A DNA stretch of 64,000 nt from CADEDV01 sp048498035 (GCA_048498035.1 JBEHYT010000021.1:1-64000); one strand, 5' to 3'. Positions 41,563-50,288 are shown, counted from the first letter of the stretch. Made by a program: numbers and translations. The notes: generated by a model from the letters alone, not told the origin.

Positions 41563-42576
41563 ATGAAACGAATCAATTATCTTTTGTTGGCCCTGGCTGC
41601 CACTTGTTTGTTCGCAGCCTGCAACAAAGTGAGTTACCGGAAAACAAAAAGCGGGCTGGAATACAAAATATTCCCCGGCAACACAAAAGACTCCCTGATC
41701 AGGACTGGCAATATTGTCAAATTCGCGATCGTTACAAAACTGAACGATTCCGTACTGTATAACAGCTATGAAAGAATACCTGCATACGCACAGATATCTC
41801 CTACAGTTGCGGCAGACTACAGCCTTTTTGAAATTCTTCCAATGATGCGCCGTGGCGATAGCGCCATCACCGTGCAAATGGTTGATACTTTGCTCCGCAA
41901 AGGTTCTCAATTGCCACCTATGGCCAAACAGGGAGACCGTATCACAATCGGCATCCGCATCATCCGCGTGTTTGATAACGATAGCATTGCACGCGCTGAT
42001 TATAACGATGAGATGATCCGCGACCGCCCGCGCCAGATGAAAGCCCAGGCTGAAATGGAGAAAAAAATGTTGAAAGAACAGGATGAGCAGATTGCAAAAA
42101 TGGACCAGGATCTGCAAAAATCAGGTGAAATAGACCGCGAATTCAAACAGATTGAATCTATCCTCGCAGGCCGGAACATAAAAGCAACGCGCGTTGGTAA
42201 GGGCGTTTATGTACGCGTGGATGAAAAAGGATCTGGCCCCGCACCAGCGCAGGATAAATACATCACCGTAAAATATGACGGTCGTACACTTGATACCGAT
42301 AGCGCATTTGAAAAAGGTGAATACACCTTCCAAATGGGACACCACGGCGTTATTCGCGGTTGGGAAGAAGGAATTTCATCCTTCCAGCAAGGTGGAAAAG
42401 GAACGCTGTATATCCCGGGATTCCTCGCCTACGGTCAAAATGGAGGCGCGTTCAAACCCTATCAACCACTGCAATTCGATATCGAGGTAAAAGCAATTAC
42501 TGATACCTTGCCGCCACCACCGCCGCCACCTGCAGCACCGGTAACCACACGACCCGCAACGAAAGCAAAAAATTAA
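41563..42576 (+). CDS. FKBP-type peptidyl-prolyl isomerase lipoprotein
   Basis: 337 aa. MKRINYLLLALAATCLFAAC is a lipoprotein signal with lipobox FAA-C. Residues about 25-150 form a first, degenerate FKBP-like module (KTKSGLEYKIFPGN ... GDRITIGIRIIRV), a charged helical linker follows, and residues about 225-315 form a canonical FKBP domain (YITVKYDGRTLDTDSAFEKG ... VIRGWEEGISSFQQGGKGTLYIPGFLAYG). A Pro-rich tail (DTLPPPPPPPAAP) ends it. It catalyses prolyl isomerisation or acts as a chaperone in the periplasm. A strong terminator follows. Confidence 0.92.
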   Translation: MKRINYLLLALAATCLFAACNKVSYRKTKSGLEYKIFPGNTKDSLIRTGNIVKFAIVTKLNDSVLYNSYERIPAYAQISPTVAADYSLFEILPMMRRGDSAITVQMVDTLLRKGSQLPPMAKQGDRITIGIRIIRVFDNDSIARADYNDEMIRDRPRQMKAQAEMEKKMLKEQDEQIAKMDQDLQKSGEIDREFKQIESILAGRNIKATRVGKGVYVRVDEKGSGPAPAQDKYITVKYDGRTLDTDSAFEKGEYTFQMGHHGVIRGWEEGISSFQQGGKGTLYIPGFLAYGQNGGAFKPYQPLQFDIEVKAITDTLPPPPPPPAAPVTTRPATKAKN

Positions 42577-42640
42577 TATAAAAAACTTGACACCGCTCAA
42601 GTAAGTAGCGCTGGTCAATTCAAAATATTATGCCAACTTT

Positions 42641-42675
42641 GTACCTGTCTCTATTTGCGACAGGTACTTTTTTTT
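42641..42675 (+). terminator. Intrinsic terminator of the FKBP gene
   Basis: GTACCTGTC (42641-42649) pairs with GACAGGTAC (42659-42667), followed by T8. Confidence 0.9.
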
Positions 42676-42850
42676 GGCTCCGTTTTTAGTCCAAGGTCCA
42701 GCTAATTCTAACCCTCTGATAAAAGGGCACACCGTGCCGGCCAATCCATCACTGCATTTGCCATAACAAACCGGACACCCTTTGATAACCTGGGAAGATC
42801 AGGAAGGCCTGACAATTGTAATGATCCCGCCACACGGCGGGATTTTTTTT
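42676..42850 (+). ncRNA. Candidate small RNA ending in a strong terminator
   Basis: The 170 bp between the FKBP terminator and the end of folP hold no credible reading frame, yet they end in a second plus-strand terminator hairpin (42824-42843) with a T8 run. Since the upstream gene already has its terminator, the second one implies a separate plus-strand transcript of roughly 100-150 nt. No promoter is convincing, so this is only a candidate. Confidence 0.25.
42824..42850 (+). terminator. Second plus-strand terminator
   Basis: ATCCCGCC-ACAC-GGCGGGAT hairpin (42824-42843) followed by a T-run reaching the folP stop codon. The minus strand has no T-run after this stem, so it is not the normal folP terminator. 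Confidence 0.75.
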
Positions 42851-43688
42851 ATTGAACCGAAATCGGTTGACAGGCTTGCACGAGTTGAATGGCTTCAACA
42901 GCCTCTTTTACATCATGCACCCGCAGGATGGAAGCGCCCTGGAGCAGCGCTATGGTATTCAAAACCGTGGTGCCATTGAGCGAAGCATCCACAGTAACAC
43001 CAAGGGTTTTATAAATGGTTGACTTGCGCGAAAGACCCGCCAGCAACGGAACATCCAATATCCGGAAGGCCGATAGGCCCCGCAAAAGTTCGAAATTTTG
43101 GGCAATTGTTTTTCCAAAACCAAAACCCGGATCAACCACAATATCCCGGATTCCCAGTTCCCGCAAAACATGCAGTCGCGCTATAAAAAAATCAAGGATA
43201 TCCGTAAAAAGGTTTTGATAGGAGGGTCGCTCCTGCATGGTTTGAGGTGTGCCTTGCATATGCATCAACACATACGGTACGCGTAACTCTGCAACCGTTT
43301 CCAGCAGGGCATTGTCAAGTGAACCCGCGCTGATATCATTCACCATGGAAGCGCCCGCAGCCACTGCTTCACGCGCAACACGTGCCGAATACGTATCGAT
43401 AGAAATAATAACGCCAGGGAAAGCCTGATGCAGCGCCTCAATGGGTGCAATTACCCGTCTTAATTCTTCCTCTTCATCGATAGCCGCAGCGCCGGGCCGT
43501 GTACTTTGTCCGCCAATATCCAGTATTAACGCCCCTTCCTGCAAAAACTGGCCTGCCTTTGCCAGAATAGCATCCACGTGCTGCTGGCGGCTCCCCGCAT
43601 AAAAAGAATCCGGGGTTACATTGATAATACCCATTACAACCGGCTGCTCCAATGAAAGTAACTTTCCTTTACAATTCAGCGTAAACAT
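42849..43688 (-). CDS. folP: Dihydropteroate synthase
   Basis: 279 aa with the DHPS motifs: MGIINVTPDSFYAG, LDIGGQSTRPGA, ISIDTYSARVA, MVNDISAG, MHMQGTPQTMQ, DPGFGFGKT, GLSRKS and ILRVHDVKE. It condenses p-aminobenzoate with hydroxymethyl-dihydropterin diphosphate in folate synthesis and is the sulfonamide target. The length is normal and no residue of the active-site loops looks altered. It is divergent from the DUF1599 gene, with a 71-bp gap. Confidence 0.97.
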   Translation of the reverse strand: MFTLNCKGKLLSLEQPVVMGIINVTPDSFYAGSRQQHVDAILAKAGQFLQEGALILDIGGQSTRPGAAAIDEEEELRRVIAPIEALHQAFPGVIISIDTYSARVAREAVAAGASMVNDISAGSLDNALLETVAELRVPYVLMHMQGTPQTMQERPSYQNLFTDILDFFIARLHVLRELGIRDIVVDPGFGFGKTIAQNFELLRGLSAFRILDVPLLAGLSRKSTIYKTLGVTVDASLNGTTVLNTIALLQGASILRVHDVKEAVEAIQLVQACQPISVQ

Positions 43689-43704
43689 TCTGGATGATGT
43701 TCGT

Positions 43705-43712
43705 TATTTTTG
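43705..43712 (+). promoter_or_regulatory. -7 element before the DUF1599 operon
   Basis: TATTTTTG, 47 bp before the ATG at 43760. No TTG at the -33 distance. Confidence 0.35.
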
Positions 43713-43759
43713 ACGAAGTTAAAAGAAGTTTACCGCCAAATCCGGGATAAAACTGAACT

Positions 43760-44299
43760 ATGTCTACTACCAGCCAGCAATATGAGAACGTGGTTGCATC
43801 CTGCAAGGATCTCTTCCTGAAAAAAGCACGGGATTACGGTACTGCATGGCGGGTACTTCGTACCATTTCCATCGTAGACCAGATCTTTATCAAAGCCCAA
43901 CGGATTCGTACCATCCAGGAAAAAAAACAGCAACGTGTGGCTGATGATATCGGCGGAGAATTCAAGGGCATTATCAATTATGCAATCATCGGACTTATTC
44001 AATTGGAAATGCCCGGCGGCGCGCCCGAAGAACTGCCTGTTGAAGAAGTGGAACAACTCTACACCCGGCATTCCACCCTGGCTTTCCAACTGATGGAAGA
44101 TAAAAATCACGATTATGGCGAAGCCTGGAGAAGTATGAGCCAGGAGAGTTTCGTAGACCTGATCCTGATGAAACTGCAACGCATCCGCCAGATACTCGCT
44201 AACGAAGGCAAAACGATGGTTAGCGAAGGAATAGACGCCAACTATCTTGATATTATCAACTACGCCGTGTTTGCCCTTATTTTAATGAACCAGGATTAA
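43760..44299 (+). CDS. DUF1599 protein (nucleotide-modification-associated domain), internally duplicated
   Basis: 179 aa made of two similar halves. Half 1 (about 15-60) reads KDLFLKKARDYGTAWRVLR and VDQIFIKAQRIRTIQ; half 2 (about 107-160) reads LMEDKNHDYGEAWRSM and VDLILMKLQRIRQI. Each has the K-x-x-DYG-x-AWR ... Q-RI-R pattern of the DUF1599 domain, all helical. The domain family is linked to modified nucleotides in some phage and bacterial contexts; its chemistry is unknown. It starts an apparent operon with the DoxX-like and permease genes (gaps of 9 and -4 bp). Confidence 0.85.
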   Translation: MSTTSQQYENVVASCKDLFLKKARDYGTAWRVLRTISIVDQIFIKAQRIRTIQEKKQQRVADDIGGEFKGIINYAIIGLIQLEMPGGAPEELPVEEVEQLYTRHSTLAFQLMEDKNHDYGEAWRSMSQESFVDLILMKLQRIRQILANEGKTMVSEGIDANYLDIINYAVFALILMNQD

Positions 44300-44308
44300 A
44301 CCCGACAC

Positions 44309-45460
44309 ATGAAAATAGCCGTCCAGATCAGCCGCATCATTGTAGGTCTTCTCTTTATCTTCTCGGGGCTTGTAAAAGCGAATGACCCACACGGCCTCGC
44401 CTATAAAATGCAGGAATTTTTTGAGGTATGGGGCGTACATGGGTTCGACAGCTTTACACTGCCGTTGGCCGTACTCATGAACGCATTTGAAATTATTGCC
44501 GGTTTTGCGCTTCTCCTGGGATGGGCTATTCCACTCTTCAGTTGGTTACTCTTGCTACTGATCGTATTCTTTACCTTTCTCACCGGTTACACCTATGCAA
44601 CCGGCAAACCCGCCAACTGCGGCTGCTTCGGTGATTGCCTTCCCATATCTTCCAAAACATCGTTCCTGAAAGATGTAATCTTAACCGTGCTCATCCTGTT
44701 CCTGGTGTGGAAACGAAAATACATACGCCCCCTTTTTGCCTCCAGGCCCAACACATTCTCCATGGTGGCGGTTATTCTTTTTGCCTTCGGTTTTCAATGG
44801 TACACACTCAATTACCTGCCTGTAGTAGACTGCCTTCCTTATAAAAAAGGAAAAAATATCGCAAAACAAATGGAAATGCCGGCAGATGCAGTTGCCGGCG
44901 TTACAGAAATTCGTTTTACCTATGAAAAAGATGGTAAACAAATGCAATTTACAGCCGCAAACTTCCCTGCCGATTTCGACGATTCCTACAAACTGATCAA
45001 ACGCGAAGAACACGTGGTTCGCGAACCCTACCACAATGTGCCACCCATCACAGGCTTTTCACTGGTGGGTCACAATGATATTACCGATACACTGACCGGT
45101 GAAACCAAACGTTCAGATTCCACCGCCATCATTCTGCAACAACCTACTGTCATCCTGCTGTTTTGTGAAGACTTTGAAGTATCAACATCCCACTGGATGA
45201 CCACCTTCAAAAAGATCTATGAAAAAGCAACGGCTGCGCAAGTTCCCGTTTATATTGTAACATCGGAACAGGTAAAAGGCGATAAGGTAATGGCAACTGC
45301 CGGACTTCCCATACAGGTGTTTGCCTGCGACCGGACCGCTATCCGGATGGCAGCAAGATCAAATCCCTGCCTCTACCTGCTCAAAAATGGCACCATCGCG
45401 GGAAAATGGAGCGCTAAGACCATGAAAAACGTGATCACCCAACTGGACGAAAAACCATGA
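44309..45460 (+). CDS. DoxX/MauE-like membrane protein (BT_3928 family)
   Basis: 383 aa. The first about 145 residues form four membrane helices of the DoxX/MauE type (GLLFIFSGLVKANDPHGLAY opening), with Cys residues in KPANCGCFGDCLP that could engage in thiol chemistry. A fifth hydrophobic segment follows (about 150-170), then a soluble C-terminal domain with PTVILLFCEDFEVSTSHWM, which has a thioredoxin-like look. The BT_3928 family is found across Bacteroidetes; function is undefined, probably redox support at the inner membrane. Its stop codon overlaps the start of the permease gene. Confidence 0.82.
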   Translation: MKIAVQISRIIVGLLFIFSGLVKANDPHGLAYKMQEFFEVWGVHGFDSFTLPLAVLMNAFEIIAGFALLLGWAIPLFSWLLLLLIVFFTFLTGYTYATGKPANCGCFGDCLPISSKTSFLKDVILTVLILFLVWKRKYIRPLFASRPNTFSMVAVILFAFGFQWYTLNYLPVVDCLPYKKGKNIAKQMEMPADAVAGVTEIRFTYEKDGKQMQFTAANFPADFDDSYKLIKREEHVVREPYHNVPPITGFSLVGHNDITDTLTGETKRSDSTAIILQQPTVILLFCEDFEVSTSHWMTTFKKIYEKATAAQVPVYIVTSEQVKGDKVMATAGLPIQVFACDRTAIRMAARSNPCLYLLKNGTIAGKWSAKTMKNVITQLDEKP

Positions 45461-46524
45461 TGCGGTTTATCCTAAAAAAAGCAATGTACGGCCTGCTGGT
45501 ACTGGTGGGCGTAGTAGTGCTTGTTTTCTTTCTCTTCCAGGGGCTTGGTGATCCCACCCGTATCGTAATGGGACAATCCGGCGATTCTACCACGCAGGCC
45601 AATATCAGCCGTGAACTTTACCTCATTGATGCAAAGGGCAACCCGATTTCAAAAGGAAAACAATTACTCTATTACCTGAACGATGTATCGCCCATATCAC
45701 TTTATACCAAAGACGAGATCAGCAAAAAAAACCTGTCGGGCTTTTTTGTAGGCGGCAATACCAAGGTTGGATTAAAATTACCCTATCTCCGTACGTCATA
45801 TCAAAGCAAACGGGATGTATGGAGCATCCTGATGCAGGCACTCCCCGGAACACTGATGCTGGCCGTGGCCGCCATGTTTATCGCCATTCTCATCGGTATT
45901 CCATTGGGTGTTATGGCCGCCGTAAAGCAAAATACATGGCTCGATACTTCATCCATTTTTGCAAGTATCGTGGGTATTTCCGCGCCATCGTTTTTTATGG
46001 CGATCATCATCGGTTATTTTTTTGGCTTTGTATTGGATCACGTAACAGGGCTTGATATTTCAGGGAGCTGGTTTGCCATCGACGATGTGACAGGCGCCCA
46101 CCGGCTATCCCTCCAAAACCTTATACTGCCTGCTATTACACTGGGCATCCGCCCGCTTGCCATCATCACGCAACTCACGCGCAGCGCCATGCTGGATGTA
46201 TTGGACCAGGACTATATCCGCACCGCTTACGCAAAGGGATTATCAAGAAGAACCGTGATCTGGCGCCATGGACTTCGAAATGCACTCAACCCGGTTATAA
46301 CCGCCATCACCGGTTGGTTCGCCGAGTTATTGGCCGGCGCCTTTTTCGTAGAATATATTTTCGGATGGCAGGGCATCGGGAAGGTAACGGTGAATGCGCT
46401 CGAAAACCTGGACTATCCCGTGGTGATGGGATCCGTGCTTATATCGGCAGCCTTTTTTATCCTGATCAATATTGTAGCTGATATCCTGTATGGTATTGTA
46501 GACCCGCGGGTGCGGGTGCGATAA
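45457..46524 (+). CDS. ABC transporter permease, DppB/OppB type
   Basis: 355 aa. One N-terminal membrane helix (about 8-30) is followed by an enlarged periplasmic loop (about 35-120) and the core permease domain: ALPGTLMLAVAAMFIAILIG, VGISAPSFFMAIIIGYFFG, and LTRSAMLDVLDQDYIRTAYA, the EAA-type loop that contacts the ATPase (AKGLSRRTVIWRHGLRNAL). The C-terminus is FVEYIFGWQGIG, typical of dipeptide permeases. No ATPase, partner permease or binding protein is adjacent, so it works with components coded elsewhere. It overlaps the DoxX-like gene by 4 bp (ATGA). Confidence 0.88.
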   Translation: MMRFILKKAMYGLLVLVGVVVLVFFLFQGLGDPTRIVMGQSGDSTTQANISRELYLIDAKGNPISKGKQLLYYLNDVSPISLYTKDEISKKNLSGFFVGGNTKVGLKLPYLRTSYQSKRDVWSILMQALPGTLMLAVAAMFIAILIGIPLGVMAAVKQNTWLDTSSIFASIVGISAPSFFMAIIIGYFFGFVLDHVTGLDISGSWFAIDDVTGAHRLSLQNLILPAITLGIRPLAIITQLTRSAMLDVLDQDYIRTAYAKGLSRRTVIWRHGLRNALNPVITAITGWFAELLAGAFFVEYIFGWQGIGKVTVNALENLDYPVVMGSVLISAAFFILINIVADILYGIVDPRVRVR

Positions 46525-46549
46525 AGTGAATGGCTGCGTTAGCGGATCA
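46525..46549. other. Insertion boundary with left copy of 12-bp target duplication
   Basis: GTTAGCGGATCA at 46538-46549 is identical to 47033-47044, which is the 3' end of the DUF721 gene (last codons plus stop). It flanks the element at 46550-47032 on the left. Confidence 0.75.
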
Positions 46550-47032
46550 CTGTTGTCCGAGGAAAATGAAAATCCAAATTTGGCGACTGTTCACTACCCT
46601 GAATATCAACCCTTATTTCATTTTCGCTTTGTCCAATCTAAAAGCATGCCCCCATTTAAAGAAATAATCATTTGGGCTGTCCGGTAAAAGTTCCCTTGAC
46701 ATCAACAATTTGCTGATTGTGAATTGTATTTTAACCTACCAGTTGCGGCGGAGGCGCCTTCTTTTTGTGCGGTTCCGCGCAGCGGAATGGCGAACTAGTT
46801 GACAATTAATAGATAAAAATGAATAATTAAAAATGAGTGGATAGCATAAAATATAATACATGTGTGTAATGTGTACAATATGAAAGCGATTATTCCACAT
46901 GAGAAAATCATCGCCGAATTATCGAATCGCCGAATTGCAGAATTATGTTCGGGCCGTGGAGGCAAAAGGCCGCAAGCGAATACAGATGTGCAAGTTGGTA
47001 ACATCTGCTAAATTTTTCCCCGGACACTAGCG
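46550..47032 (-). mobile_element. Complete MITE-like non-coding element, copy 3, with inverted ends and 12-bp target duplication
   Basis: The 483-bp segment starts CTGTTGTCCGAGGAAAAT and ends, read on the minus strand, CGCTAGTGTCCGGGGAAAAAT: about 15 of 19 positions agree, forming terminal inverted repeats around TGTCCGRGGAAAA. It is bounded by an exact 12-bp direct repeat, GTTAGCGGATCA (46538-46549 and 47033-47044). A further TGTCCGGTAAAA lies inside at about 46679-46690. Inside are the blocks shared with copies 1 and 2, and no reading frame of useful length. Inverted ends, long target duplication and lack of a transposase fit a non-autonomous derivative of an IS4-like element. Before insertion the permease and DUF721 genes would have been convergent about 13 bp apart. 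Confidence 0.75.
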
Positions 47033-47033
47033 G

Positions 47034-47315
47034 TTAGCGGATCAACACTTCCTGAATCACTCTTTTTCCCAGCGCCTCATTTACCCGCTGGCGAATTTTA
47101 TCTTTTTGATAGATGAGTTCCTGCCGCAATGGCGCGACCGGTGTGGTAATAATCAACTTGTCGCCAATGATCTGGAGCTTTTCAGTGTAGCGGGCAACTG
47201 TTTTTCCCATAATCGCTTCCCATACATCTTCAATCTGCATCGCCTGGATATCACCCTTGATACGGCTTTGATCCAGGAACTGGCGAATGGCATCCCCAAT
47301 TGAAAATTCTCCCAT
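47034..47315 (-). CDS. DUF721 (DciA-like) protein
   Basis: 93 aa. FSIGDAIRQFLDQSRIKGDI and VWEAIMGKTVARYTEKL match the small DUF721 domain; LIITTPVAPLRQELIYQKDKI closes it. The related DciA proteins load the replicative helicase in bacteria lacking DnaC, and the gene often sits near recF/gyrase genes, as here, 24 bp after recF and on the same strand. The last three codons and stop lie in the 12-bp duplicated target, and the reading frame is intact. Confidence 0.85.
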   Translation of the reverse strand: MGEFSIGDAIRQFLDQSRIKGDIQAMQIEDVWEAIMGKTVARYTEKLQIIGDKLIITTPVAPLRQELIYQKDKIRQRVNEALGKRVIQEVLIR

Positions 47316-47339
47316 TGTGTAAAGTTAGCAAATTCAGCG

Positions 47340-48422
47340 CTACAGGTTGATGAGCTGAAAACCTGCAGCCGTGCCCGCCAGGTGCTCCTGCAACCGCGGA
47401 CCATGCGTATCGGTAATAAAAACCTGGCCATCATTGTCCTGGCATACTTTCTCCAGCAGGTTCGCAATTCGGTCTTCATCCAGTTTCTCAAAAACATCGT
47501 CCAGCAGCAATAGGGGAGAGAACTTCTTTTCATTTCGCAACACTTCCATTTCAGCAAGCTTTAACGCAAACAACAGGCTCTTTCGTTGTCCCTGAGACGC
47601 GATACTGCGAAACGAAAGTTCTCCCAACCGGATGTCCAGTTCATCCCGGTGAACACCACACCGCGTTCGCTGTGCTGCCAGGTCTGCCTGCCGGCTGCCC
47701 TTCAGCAATTGCGGGAGCGATTGGTCCAGCAACTCACTCTCATAAAACAACAAAATATCTTCTTCCTGCCGCGCTATATCCTGGTACAGGCGCTTTACCA
47801 TTGGTAAAAAAGAAACCAGGAACTCTTTTCTAGCATCAAATAAAGCCATTCCCGCCTGCGACAATTGATCATCCAGCACATCAAGTAATGCCCAGTTGGG
47901 TTTGCCCGATTCTGCAAAACTGCGCAGCAGTGAATTGCGTTGCTCCAGCACTTTTTTATAAACAATCAGTTGCTGCAGGTAGTCGGGCTGCAACTGGCTC
48001 AGCAGCGCATCCAGGAAGGAGCGGCGCTCGCGACTGTCGCCGGTGATCAAGGCAGCATCGTCAGGAGCGATAATAACGCAGGGATAATGCCCGATATGTT
48101 TTGAAAATTTATCGTACGCCTGGCCGTTCAGCGAAAGCTCTTTCCGTCCGTTCTCGCGAAGGATAAGCACGGTTTTTTCCGGCTGATTCCATCGTTCAAA
48201 ATCTCCTTCCAGCCTAAACCCGGCAGATCCCTTGCGAACACTGGCAGCATCCTGCCGGCTGAAATAACTGCGGGTGAAACAGAGATAATAAATCGCGTCC
48301 AGGAGATTGGTTTTGCCCACACCATTACGCCCGCAAATCCCCGTTACCCGCTCCGGGAAACTGAAACGGGCCTGCTCGTAGTTTTTAAACTGGAGCATCG
48401 TCAAATGGTGCAAATGGAGCAT
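47340..48422 (-). CDS. recF: DNA replication and repair protein RecF
   Basis: 360 aa. The Walker A GRNGVGKTNLLDAIYYLCF with RSYF is the RecF version of the SMC-like motif. VIIAPDDAALITGDSRERRSFLD is the middle region, and FRSIASQGQRKSLLFALKLAE the signature. LLLLDDVFEKLDEDR is the Walker B. RecF binds gaps in DNA and helps load RecA with RecO and RecR. The ATG at 48422 is taken; a GTG two codons earlier and an ATG at 48398 (MLQFKNYE) are also possible. It forms an operon with the DUF721 gene. Confidence 0.95.
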   Translation of the reverse strand: MLHLHHLTMLQFKNYEQARFSFPERVTGICGRNGVGKTNLLDAIYYLCFTRSYFSRQDAASVRKGSAGFRLEGDFERWNQPEKTVLILRENGRKELSLNGQAYDKFSKHIGHYPCVIIAPDDAALITGDSRERRSFLDALLSQLQPDYLQQLIVYKKVLEQRNSLLRSFAESGKPNWALLDVLDDQLSQAGMALFDARKEFLVSFLPMVKRLYQDIARQEEDILLFYESELLDQSLPQLLKGSRQADLAAQRTRCGVHRDELDIRLGELSFRSIASQGQRKSLLFALKLAEMEVLRNEKKFSPLLLLDDVFEKLDEDRIANLLEKVCQDNDGQVFITDTHGPRLQEHLAGTAAGFQLINL

Positions 48423-48536
48423 AAACACTGCAAGATAGGAGTCTGAACGGGCTTTTCACCCCCAAAAATCCAGTAAATAGCTCTTTTCCAGCATGAAAAG
48501 AGGAGAAAGAAACGTCTAAAATCTACAACTTTCCCT

Positions 48537-48544
48537 TATTTTTG
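48537..48544 (+). promoter_or_regulatory. -7 element of pdhA
   Basis: TATTTTTG, 19 bp before the GTG start at 48564, so transcription would give a very short leader. No -33 TTG. Confidence 0.45.
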
Positions 48545-48563
48545 CCCCTCAAATTTTCTGCCG

Positions 48564-49559
48564 GTGGCTACCCAATTTTCTAAAGAAACATATCTCTACT
48601 GGTATGAGCTGATGCAGCTCATCCGCCAGTTTGAATTAATGGCCGAAGAAAAGTATAAAATGGAGGGCAAGATCCGCGGCTTCTTCCACGCCTACGTAGG
48701 CCAGGAAGCAATCGCTGCGGGATGTATGACCGCTACCAAACCGGAAGACCTGTTCATTACCGCCTACCGTGATCACGGATTGGCTATTGCCAAGGGCGTT
48801 TCCGTAAACAGCTGTATGGCTGAACTTTACGGAAAGGCAACCGGGAATGCAAAAGGGAAGGGTGGAAGTATGCACTTTTTCGGGAAAGATGTTGGTTTTT
48901 ACGGCGGTCACGGCATCGTAGGCGCCCAGATCGGAACCGGCGCCGGCCTCGCGTTTGCCGAACAATACCGCGGTACTGATAACGTGGTACTCTGTTTCTT
49001 TGGCGATGGCGCCGCACGCCAGGGTATCCTGCATGAAACATTCAACCTGGCCATGCTTTGGAAACTGCCGGTGATCTTCATTTGCGAAAATAATAACTAC
49101 GCCATGGGAACATCCGTTCAGCGGACTTCCAACGTAGTGGATATCTACAAACTGGCCGACGGTTACGATATGCCTTCCGATGTGATCGATGGCATGACGC
49201 CTGAATCCGTTCACGAAGGCATCAGCCGCGCAGTAAAACGCGCGCGCGAAAAAGGTGGTCCAACACTGTTGGAAATTAAAACCTATCGCTACAAAGGTCA
49301 CTCTATCAGTGATCCACAGAAATATCGCACCAAGGAAGAAGTGGAAGAATACCGTGAAAAAGACCCGATCTCCATTGTGGCAAAAACCATCCTGGAGAAA
49401 AAACTGGCGAGCCAGGCAGACCTGGATAATATCGACAAACGCGTAGAAGAGATGGTAACGGCTTCCGTTCAATTTGCTGAAGAAAGCGCATTCCCGGATG
49501 ATGATGAAGTGCTGAAAGATATTTACGTTGACAAAAACTACCCGTTTATTGTTGACTAA
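48564..49559 (+). CDS. pdhA: Pyruvate dehydrogenase E1 component, alpha subunit
   Basis: 331 aa. GFFHAYVGQEAIAAGCM, FITAYRDHGLAIAKG and GKGGSMHFF are standard E1-alpha motifs. The thiamine diphosphate/Mg site is GDGAARQG ... CENNNYAMGTSV, and the phosphorylation-loop-like YRYKGHSISDPQKYRT is present. With the beta subunit it decarboxylates pyruvate and transfers the acetyl group to lipoyl-E2. The beta subunit is not adjacent. Translation starts at a GTG. Confidence 0.95.
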   Translation: MATQFSKETYLYWYELMQLIRQFELMAEEKYKMEGKIRGFFHAYVGQEAIAAGCMTATKPEDLFITAYRDHGLAIAKGVSVNSCMAELYGKATGNAKGKGGSMHFFGKDVGFYGGHGIVGAQIGTGAGLAFAEQYRGTDNVVLCFFGDGAARQGILHETFNLAMLWKLPVIFICENNNYAMGTSVQRTSNVVDIYKLADGYDMPSDVIDGMTPESVHEGISRAVKRAREKGGPTLLEIKTYRYKGHSISDPQKYRTKEEVEEYREKDPISIVAKTILEKKLASQADLDNIDKRVEEMVTASVQFAEESAFPDDDEVLKDIYVDKNYPFIVD

Positions 49560-49596
49560 CCGAGCAAACCCAAAAACAAAACAAGCTACATAACGT

Positions 49597-50280
49597 ATGG
49601 CAGAGAATAAAAATGCCCTGGAATTGAATGATGGCGACGTGGCAATGGCCCGCGCAAAAGATTTCTGGACACGCTACAATAAACCGATCCTCATCATTTG
49701 CGGCGCCATCATCCTGCTTGGCGGCGGATGGCTGCTTTATAAAAACTTCGTCAAAAACCCGAAAGAACAAAAAGCCAACGAGTCTATCTTCCGCGCGGAA
49801 GAATATTTTCGTATGGACTCCCTCAACCTCGCCCTGAAAGGTGATGGTCAATACCCGGGTTTCCTTACTGTCATCAGCAAATACGGCGGTACAGAAGCGG
49901 GAAACCTCGCGCATTACTATGCCGGTGTTTGCTATCTTAAGATGGACGACAGCCAGAATGCAGTTAAATACCTGAAAGATTTTAGCACATCAGACAAAGG
50001 CATCCAGCAACTGGCTTACAAACTGCTGGGAGATGCATATGGCAATCTTAACCAGGGAAAAGAAGCGGTGGATTACTATAAAAAAGCCGGTCGCTATTTT
50101 GATGAAGCTCCACGCGTTGCCGGTGAGGCACTCTACTGCGCAGCATTGATGGCAGAAACAGTGTTGAAAGACAACAAACAAGCTATTGACCTGTATAAAG
50201 AACTTAAAGATAAATTTCCTGCTGTGCACAGTGCAGATGCCGATTTTCACCTGGCAGCACTGGGCGACTATAACAACTGA
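49597..50280 (+). CDS. Membrane-anchored TPR protein (YfgM-like)
   Basis: 227 aa. A single membrane helix (residues 30-49: PILIICGAIILLGGGWLLY) is followed by a periplasmic region with TPR-like repeats: GNLAHYYAGVCYLKMDDSQ, AYKLLGDAYGNLNQGKEA and AGEALYCAALMAETVLKDN. This is the layout of YfgM-type proteins, which assist folding or envelope stress control next to the Sec translocon. It follows pdhA by 37 bp and precedes ribH by 8 bp. Confidence 0.8.
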   Translation: MAENKNALELNDGDVAMARAKDFWTRYNKPILIICGAIILLGGGWLLYKNFVKNPKEQKANESIFRAEEYFRMDSLNLALKGDGQYPGFLTVISKYGGTEAGNLAHYYAGVCYLKMDDSQNAVKYLKDFSTSDKGIQQLAYKLLGDAYGNLNQGKEAVDYYKKAGRYFDEAPRVAGEALYCAALMAETVLKDNKQAIDLYKELKDKFPAVHSADADFHLAALGDYNN

Positions 50281-50288
50281 TTTAAATA

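Noticed and set aside
46550..47032. Possible ncRNA or gene instead of a mobile element
   Set aside because: No useful reading frame or terminator; inverted ends and target duplication explain its structure better.
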